From assembly GCF_026151205.1 (NCBI RefSeq), contig NC_087075.1:4128359-4192358 (forward strand): a stretch of 64,000 nt of DNA, read 5' to 3'. The notes beneath the pieces were generated by a model. It was not told the origin of the DNA and ran no database searches. It saw nothing but the letters and a program-made list of their open reading frames with translations. Positions 56,545 to 64,000 of the stretch are shown in pieces. Both the position numbers and the translations under genes were made by a program. Source of the DNA: Bolinopsis microptera. Its lineage: Eukaryota > Ctenophora > Tentaculata > Lobata > Bolinopsidae. Numbering within the stretch: position 1 is the first letter of the stretch; the number at the start of each line of letters is the position of its first letter.

Positions 56545-56985
56545 ACTAACAACTACTGACAACTTACTGAGAACTTGCTGAGAACTTACTGAGAACTTGC
56601 TGAGAACTTGCTGAGAACTTACTGAGAACTTACTGAGAACTTACTGAGAACTTACTGAGAACTTACTGAGAACTTGCTGAGATCTTGCTGAGAACTTACT
56701 GAGAACTTATTGAGAACTTGCTGAGAACTTATTGAGAACTTGCTGAGAACTTGCTGAGAACTTGCTGAGAACTTACTGAGAACTTACTGAGAACTTACTG
56801 AGAACTTGCTGAGAACTTGCTGAGAACTTGCTGAGAACTTGCTGAGAACTTACTGATAACTTACTGAGAACTTGCTGAGAACTTGCTGAGAACTTACTGA
56901 GAACTTACTGAGAACTTGCTGAGAACTTGCTGAGAACTTACTGAGAACTTACTGAGAACTTACTGAGAACTTGCTGAGAACTACC
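56545..56985. repeat. 11-bp satellite ttgctgagaac
   Basis: About 40 units alternating ttgctgagaac and ttactgagaac. Confidence 0.95.
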
Positions 56986-57289
56986 TACTGCTTAACTGCA
57001 ACGCTATTGCAGTGCGCCTTAGTCAACACACCTTTACTACTTCATATCATAATACATACGGTATTACGTTTATTTTACGTCAGTACACTAATAGAACAAA
57101 GGCAGAGTGCAATAACTGTATTATAAGATTATACAGTTGTGCAATCTGATATATTGCAAGAAATATAGCTGTATACTCAAACATTCTGATCAATAAACCA
57201 AGAAGAGTTACTGCCACTGTCAAATTAGAAACTTATACATTTATCCAATGGTAATCAGCCTACTTATAATACTATTGCAGTCCTATTAA

Positions 57290-57362
57290 CTATGGTAACT
57301 ATGGTAACTATGGTAACTATGGTAACTATGGTAACTATGGTAACTATAGTAACTATGATAAC
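57290..57362. repeat. 10-bp repeat tatggtaact
   Basis: Seven units, the last ones decayed. Confidence 0.9.
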
Positions 57363-59960
57363 TATTCTGGTGCTGTTAACACCCATTTTACGTCACTAGG
57401 TTGTTGGGTAACTATAAATTTGTGTTTCTATTGATCAATAATGGAAGATGATTGGTTAATCGTTATCACGTGCTATAAACAATCCACAGCTCCCGATCAG
57501 TATCTAGAACTAGTGCCTAGTCTCTACTACGCGCATTATACGTCAGGCAATCGTCACCATGGCGACTATTATACATCATACGACCTTCGTCAGAATCTAA
57601 CTACTCATTGTACAATCAGGTTCGTAGTGCTAGTAAATTAGTAACGTTAAGAGTAAAGATGTAAAATAGCTAGTAGTTGTGTGCATCGAGAAATAGAAAC
57701 TTGTAACGGCTAACAATTACAGTAGTTAAGTAAATAAATAAGTAATAAGTATAATAATTAACTAAATAATTAAATGTAAACTCACTAAGTCTTTAATTGA
57801 ACAGTACAAGGACAGCACCATTTTAAAGTATGCACAGTTCACAAAGGTTTGCGCCTTTTTTACACAATATTTTAACACATTTTAACACGACATCAGCTGC
57901 GTTATGACGTAACATGTGAAATACCACTGCGTTATGACGTCACACGTGAAATACCACCACATTATCAAGTGAAAACTGTTCAACTTTTAAACCAGTTGCC
58001 AGCTGAGTGCCCACAGAGACTGAGAGTTAAAACATTACAACTAAACTGATACTGTTCGATAGAGTAGTAGAATGCAGTCGTGGTCAAATACTAAAATATG
58101 TTGAATTGTGGTTATTGAATTAGCAGCCTACACGTACACAGGATAAAACATGATTATTATATATAGTAATAATAGTGATATAATATTTGTGAAAATATAG
58201 TCATGTGAGGTTAGCTCCTGTGTAGAGAAATATTGGCTAATTTTGAGGGTCGTTCGTAAAAAGTTAAAGCAAGAAAACAAAAAACAGATTTATTTAATAA
58301 CTTAATAAGTAAAAGAGCTGATGTGAGCACAGTTAAAGAGAGAACTACATAATATCATTGAATAAGGTGTAAATAACTAATTCAGTTTCTATTTTCTTAA
58401 CTAATGACGTACATAACCATGACGCGTCTACATCATGACACAACTACATCATAAGAAAAGTGTCATTTTGTTCTATAGTATTCGAACCAAATGATTACGA
58501 CACGCACATAGCGATAGTGCTAAGCGGTTGCTAGGCGTTGCTAGGCGTTGCTAGGCGTTGCTAAGCCTTGCAAAGATGCGGTTTGAACACAGTGGTCGCT
58601 ATTGAATTGATATAAGAGAAATTGTGCATTTTGTTAAATTGCAAACATAGATCTCATAAGACTGAGCGTGAGTTAGGAATCATAAAACCCCGAATAAAAC
58701 CCCGAATAAAATCCCGAATAAAACCCCGAATACGGGCGGCGTTGCAGTCACCCTATACAACGTCTTCCATCTACAAACAAACAAACAAGCAAACAATTAC
58801 GACTCTTCGGCGATTCGTTCCTTTGAACTGATATTAGTTGTAGCGGTCTTTAGTCGAGTCTAAAAGATTTTAAATACTGGTTATTTGGTCGGTGGAATGA
58901 TCAAAGGGTTGTGCTATATTTCAAGGCTTACAATGTTGGTTTATAAATTTGAACCCGTGATTATCAAATAACGGAGACTTTAAGCTTGATTGTTGAGTGT
59001 AGTATTACTGGGTAGTGTACATTACCTAAATAGTAACTACACTACAGCGACTATAGTGAGGCCCTATTATACACTAAGCTAATACGTAGACCGTAGTGCA
59101 AATTACCTAACTACCAAGTCAATATATTAATAGGTACAAGATAATAGGTATATCATCATTATAACGATCGTACAGGATTGGTGGATTATCATTTATCATT
59201 AAGTTTATCATTAAGTTACCCTGTCTGACTAGTATGCTAAGGATAAACAGTACAGTTTATGAGTTTATGATAGTAAATAAGTAAATAGTTATCAAACACC
59301 ACAAGACAGATTATCAATTTTACGGCGCAATGTATGTTCAGTGTCCAACTTTCAAGCCAGACTCTTAAATTCTCAAGTTCATGAGTATGAAAGCAAAAGA
59401 GTATGAAAGCAAAAGAGGATGAAACCAAAAGCAATGTGCAAGAGAAACAGTGTACTTGAGAGGGAAATTAATTGACGAAATGACACACGTATCGTTATAT
59501 AAGGTATGCGTACCATTATATAATTTAACAAGGGTAGACGAAAGAATTGGATACTGGTGGGGAGTCAGGGAGCTGGGAGGTGACATTGCCATATAAGGGC
59601 ATCACGTGTCAGGGAGGTTACATTTTACAAGTGAAAGTGATTAAACCTACTCAAAACAAATCTTATAATAAAAGCATTATTAAGTTAGAGTACTTTAAAC
59701 TTCAACTATTAGCTAAGTTCACGGAGAATGTCTTAAAGCTTTAAAGGAATTTCAAACATTGGACAACGCTAATAACAGTTATCTAAAAAGAGCAGTTTCC
59801 CTTTGTCGGAGTGTCAAGAACACAAGAAATTAGAAACATCAACCAATTACCACAGCAATAAACCAGTCGTGTCTACGCAACTACTAACTTACTAACAGAG
59901 ATACTAACCAATACACTAAGAAAACTCCTAACTCACTCGTGTAATTACATAAGTGATAAC
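57363..59960. other. No gene recognised; short tandem repeats
   Basis: Contains ggcgttgcta repeats (58528-58565), accccgaataaa repeats (58685-58735), agtatgaaagcaaaag repeats (59384-59420) and a CArG/E-box unit at 59583. Frames at 57441 and 59547 have no domain. Confidence 0.45.
59583..59608. promoter_or_regulatory. CArG box plus E-box unit, copy 1
   Basis: acattgccatataagggcat followed by cacgtg. ccatataagg fits the SRF consensus CC(A/T)6GG. The same 26-bp unit recurs at 61126-61151. Regulatory role is inferred. Confidence 0.4.
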
Positions 59961-59973
59961 AACCCCTGTCATC

Positions 59974-60086
59974 AGCCAATAAGAAGCAGAGAATCGTGTC
60001 ACCTGATCGATCTTAGCCAATCAGGAGCAGGGAATCGTGTCACCTGATCGATCTTAGCCAATGCGATTGCAGTATTTTCAGCCAAT
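59974..60086. promoter_or_regulatory. Four CCAAT boxes in a 41-bp tandem repeat
   Basis: agccaat at 59974, 60015, 60056 and 60080. The first three are spaced exactly 41 bp by a duplicated unit containing gaatcgtgtcacctgatcga. It looks like an NF-Y-type promoter region or simply a short minisatellite. No gene start is identified nearby. Confidence 0.4.
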
Positions 60087-60089
60087 GAG

Positions 60090-62384
60090 ATCTGAGCGTT
60101 TGGTCTGTCAACGAGCTAGATTTAGCTAGAAGTTAGAACTACTGCAGAGATCTTAAGTATATAGACAATTTCTTTTTAATTCAGGTTTTACGCTGTTTTT
60201 AAAAAGTAGTACACCAAATTAGGAAGAAATCCGTCAAAGTGACAATACAAGGTAAAAGTATGAGGAGTATGATAACAAGAATTGCGCCCGTTGTTTCGTT
60301 TTGGTGGACGCTAGATTTCCATTTCACTATAACTATTAATATAAGCTCTAATCAGCTCACCTTATAATAATAATATTGAAACATCAGTAGACTACGCGTG
60401 CCACATTCAAGTTGGGCTTATTACAAAATACTATACATTACTAGTATACATTAAAATACGCTAGTGCCGCGCATTCATTGACCACAGACTAGCTATACAC
60501 CACATCTCCGCAAGCAATCCCCGTGCGCGTGCGCGCGGCAAGTTGACATGGAAACGAACGGAAGCAAGTAAGGAACACGACATATATTTGACCCACCTAC
60601 CGCTATTTCCAAAATCCACGTTTTTCTGCAAAAACGTCCATTCGTAACCTTTCACTATTGCCTTTTTTCAAAAGGGTGAAAAGGAAAAAATTCGCAATTT
60701 AGACAGATTATTTGGACACGTTCTATTGGAAGCCAAACAAAGATTCTCTGTTTATCAAATCTGAACATATAATGCATTAGTTAGAGTATACCTAAAACTG
60801 TAACAATTTACGGAGAACATCTTAAAGGACCGTCAAACACTGGACAACGTTAATTTACAATCACTAGCTAGTAAAGTTTAAAGTAGTCTCCTACATTACA
60901 ACTCCCACACTAAAAGGCTTTTCCTTTATCCTCGATTCCTTTTATGAAAAAAAAATTAACCGAGTATCTCGAATTTTGAAAAGTGTAATTTATTAGCAAT
61001 TTTAAATGGCGCACTATATTAGAATAATATGGTATATTATCAACTAAAAACTGAAACCTAATTGTATAGCTCCACTGTTAACAGCTGTTAACAGTGTAGT
61101 ACTCATGTCTGACAAACTCACAGTAACATTGCCATATAAGGGCATCACGTGACAGTCAAGTTTCTACAGTACTGTAACATTTCTGTACTATCCTCCAGTA
61201 CGTGAGGATGCGTCAGAAAGCAGTTGAATGTCATCTGAGTAATAATTACAGAGTATTCCAGAATATTCACAGTACTTAACATGATAAACTCAACTTAACA
61301 ATACAGTAGTAACACAGTAGTAAGTAATACAGTAAGTAATACAGTAAGCAATACAGTAAGTAACACATAGTCCTGACAAATCACATTGATCTAAGAGGTT
61401 AGGATGATTGGTGGATTGGACCCAGTATGATAATAACTATATTAGTATATTATATAAGTATATAATATAGTGAGTTGACCAATGTTAGTAAGTTAAGTTT
61501 AACCAACCAGTGGAGAGAGTTGTAACACGTGTCCACCAATCACTGGCATGGAGGTAACGAGTAACCTTGAAATTGACAATGGATAAATACCTGATTATTC
61601 GTGGAGATTCCTATTAATTTGTCCATGAGACTGTAAATTTACATGAATATTGAGAGATTCTCCAGCTGTATCATTACTGTGTGGACCTACTATACTAATA
61701 TTCATGGTATGGGTGTTCTAAAATATCTTACCAATATACGGTATATAATATATAATATATATATATTATATATATTATATTATAATGTATAATATATGTT
61801 ATACAGTAGATAGTTGAACGAACCTAATTCAGGTTGAACGGCAAACTAAAGTCAAAGCCAAGCTTCCTCAAAATAAAATAAACTATAGATGAAATACTTT
61901 CATCTAAACCGCTCCATCATGAACCTTTATTAAAGTATTAAAGGGCCACATCCAGAAAGAGGGCAGATAATCTGAGAGGAAATTTTTGTCAAAATTTGGT
62001 GCCAAGGAAAAATACGTTGAGAAGACCTGAGCTTTTTAAGGCATACAAATGTTTCGTATTTAAGGGGAATAAAAACATGAAGGTATGAAGAGACCCACTT
62101 ATAATGAAACGTTCTCAGGGTGTCCTCCACGAAAGTTATATCGTAGGTTATATCGTATACTCTACATACCTGGTCAGGTATGATGTAACGTTCTGGTCAG
62201 GTTTGATGTGATTATTACTGTGTCCCCAGGGGAATAACACAGTGTTAGGTGTCCACTGTCGTGTGGTGAACGGTTAGTATTATAAAGGAGTTTTATAAGC
62301 TTAGTATTATAAAGGTAGACATTGGAGTCTATGGTGTTAGGGTTAATAAAATTATAACCTGGTAGGAGTAGTTAGGTAGCTGAG
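60090..62384. other. No gene recognised
   Basis: AT-rich DNA with a gtaatacagta repeat (61310-61365), a (ta)n palindrome (61740-61800) and the second CArG/E-box unit. Confidence 0.45.
61126..61151. promoter_or_regulatory. CArG box plus E-box unit, copy 2
   Basis: The same 26-bp sequence as at 59583-59608, in the same orientation, in otherwise unrelated flanks. Confidence 0.4.
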
Positions 62385-63525
62385 TGCGGGACTAAGTGTG
62401 GTACTGAGTGTGGGACTGAGTGTGGTACTGAGTGTGGGACTGAGTGTGGTACTGAGTGTGGTACTGAGTGTGGGACTGAGTGTGGTACTGAGTGTGGTAC
62501 TGAGTGTGGGACTGAGTGTGGGACTGAATGTGGGACTGAGTGTGGGACTGAGTGTGGTACTGAGTGTGGTACTGAGTGTGGTACAGTGGTACTGAGTGTG
62601 GTACTGAGTGTGGTACTGAGTGTGGGACTGAATGTGGGACTGAGTGTGGGACTGAGTGTGGTACTGAGTGTGGTACTGAGTGTGGTACAGTGGTACTGAG
62701 TGTGGTACTGAGTGTGGTACTGAGTGTGGTACTGAGTGTGGTACTGAGTGTGGTACTGAGTGTGGTACTGAGTGTGGGACTGAGTGTGGTACAGTGGTAC
62801 TGAGTGTGGTACTGAGTGTGGTACTGAGTGTGGGACTGAGTGTGGGACTGAGTGTGGTACTGAGTGTGGTACTGAGTGTGGGACTGAGTGTGGTACTGAG
62901 TGTGGTACTGAGTGTGGGACTGAATGTGGGACTGAGTGTGGGACTGAGTGTGGTACTGAGTGTGGTACTGAGTGTGGTACTGAGTGTGGGACTGAGTGTG
63001 GGACTGAGTGTGGTACTGAGTGTGGTACAGTGGTACTGAGTGTGGTACTGAGTGTGGTACTGAGTGTGGTACTGAGTGTGGTACTGAGTGTGGTACTGAG
63101 TGTGGTACTGAGTGTGGTACTGAGTGTGGGACTGAGTGTGGTACTGAGTGTGGTACTGAGTGTGGTACTGAGTGTGGTACTGAGTGTGGTACTGAGTGTG
63201 GGACTGAGTGTGGTACTGAGTGTGGTACTGAGTGTGGTACAGTGGTACTGAGTGTGGTACTGAGTGTGGTACTGAGTGTGGGACTGAGTGTGGTACTGAG
63301 TGTGGTACTGAGTGTGGTACTGAGTGTGGTACTGAGTGTGGTACTGAGTGTGGTACTGAGTGTGGTACTGATTGTGGTACTGAGTGTGGGACTGAGTGTG
63401 GGACTGAGTGTGGGACTGAGTGTGGGACTGAGTGTGGGACTTAGTGTGAGACTGAGTGTGGTACTGAGTGTGGTACTGAGTGGGGTACTGAGTGTGGTAC
63501 TGATTGTGGTTCTGAATGTGGTAAC
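62385..63525. repeat. 12-bp satellite gtactgagtgtg
   Basis: About 95 units. Variants ggtac and gggac alternate, and a phase-shifting junction (tggtacagtggtactg) recurs at 62580, 62684, 62788, 63024 and 63236. It leaves open frames reading VLSVVLSV or CGTECGTE, which are artefacts of a 12-bp period. Confidence 0.95.
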
Positions 63526-63919
63526 CTTATATAAGTGATACGATATGTTGTTTGTGTGAGGGAAAGAACTTACAATATTACAAGAGATACCTACAAACAG
63601 TTTACACGATGATTTGTGCAGTGCTCTACGGTCTGTATATTATATAATTTACTAATCACAGGACAATCATATAACAATTACCTAATTGAGAACGTCTCGG
63701 AGAGCCCACACGTGATGCCCTTATTATATAATATATGGTAATGTTACTGTGGTGAAGTGTGTAGTAACTTTCTAGCTATTACTCTATTACATGTATTAGA
63801 GAGGCACAATTTGCGTGCGCAAGGTGCGAAGTTGCATAACACACTTCTGGCAGATCATTGGAGGGAGGTAATGTTGTTAGACAAAAACAAATTGGCAACA
63901 TTGCTATACCAAATACTGA

Positions 63920-64000
63920 TAAATTTAAAACGATGTGAGGGGAGAGAGGGGGAGAGAGGAAGGAGTGAGGAGGGGAGAAAGGAAGGGTGAGAGAGGAAGG
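63920..64000. repeat. Purine-rich (GA/GGA) tract
   Basis: A long run of gagaggg / ggaagg with few pyrimidines at the window end; it may continue beyond. Confidence 0.8.

Noticed and set aside
62398..63538. Several long frames (VLSVVLSV, CGTECGTE)
   Set aside because: They are the frames of a 12-bp satellite, with no start context, homology or splice structure.

Overview
The window is nuclear DNA from an animal. It carries intron-rich genes with short exons and canonical GT/AG sites, and they encode animal-type proteins: a LIM-domain protein, a rhodopsin-class receptor, a Sushi-domain receptor and an inositol polyphosphate 1-phosphatase. The DNA is AT-rich, holds a TTAGGG-type telomere-like array, and is crowded with satellites and small DNA transposons. 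I cannot place the species. A non-bilaterian or other invertebrate genome would fit.

Region by region. (1) 198-16139, minus strand: a four-LIM gene of seven coding exons, plus an upstream pair of exons (15807-16139) that can replace the first coding exon in the same phase. Its introns hold a hairpin-ended transposon, a 1.75 kb 14-bp satellite, a MULE inserted into telomere-like repeats, and a 51-bp minisatellite. (2) 16.1-26.3 kb: transposon-rich DNA without a convincing host gene. It contains two MULE transposase relics, a GC-rich insertion inside one of them, a 1.04 kb element with 9-bp target duplications, and a foldback element built of a 10-bp satellite. (3) 26518 to about 29458, plus strand: a secreted or membrane protein with signal peptide, discoidin/fucolectin-like domain and Sushi domain, with probable tail exons. 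(4) 29.6-35 kb: an intact 1158-residue PHD-endonuclease-reverse transcriptase ORF lying between 180-190 bp inverted repeats. (5) 35-40 kb: satellites and two hAT-like MITEs with 8-bp target duplications. (6) 40173-47235, plus strand: a nine-exon class A GPCR whose 4.9 kb sixth intron contains, on the opposite strand, a single-exon C2H2 zinc-finger gene (44317-46119). (7) 47.3-51.5 kb: a second full copy of the hairpin-ended transposon, a tandem array of CRE-like motifs and a pair of related MITEs. (8) 51560-55829, minus strand: a nine-exon INPP1-like phosphatase. (9) 55.9-64 kb: no recognisable coding gene. It has 11-bp and 12-bp satellites, repeated CCAAT boxes and repeated CArG-box/E-box units.

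The genes do not form a functional cluster. The GPCR and the INPP1-like phosphatase both belong to signalling, but their adjacency is not evidence of a link. The most informative signals are the two interchangeable LIM first-exon sets, the nested antisense zinc-finger gene with near-identical finger pairs, several transposons with readable target-site duplications, and the odd receptor with Tyr-Lys-Leu in place of Asp-Arg-Tyr. Exon models were built by eye from splice signals, reading phase and domain continuity.
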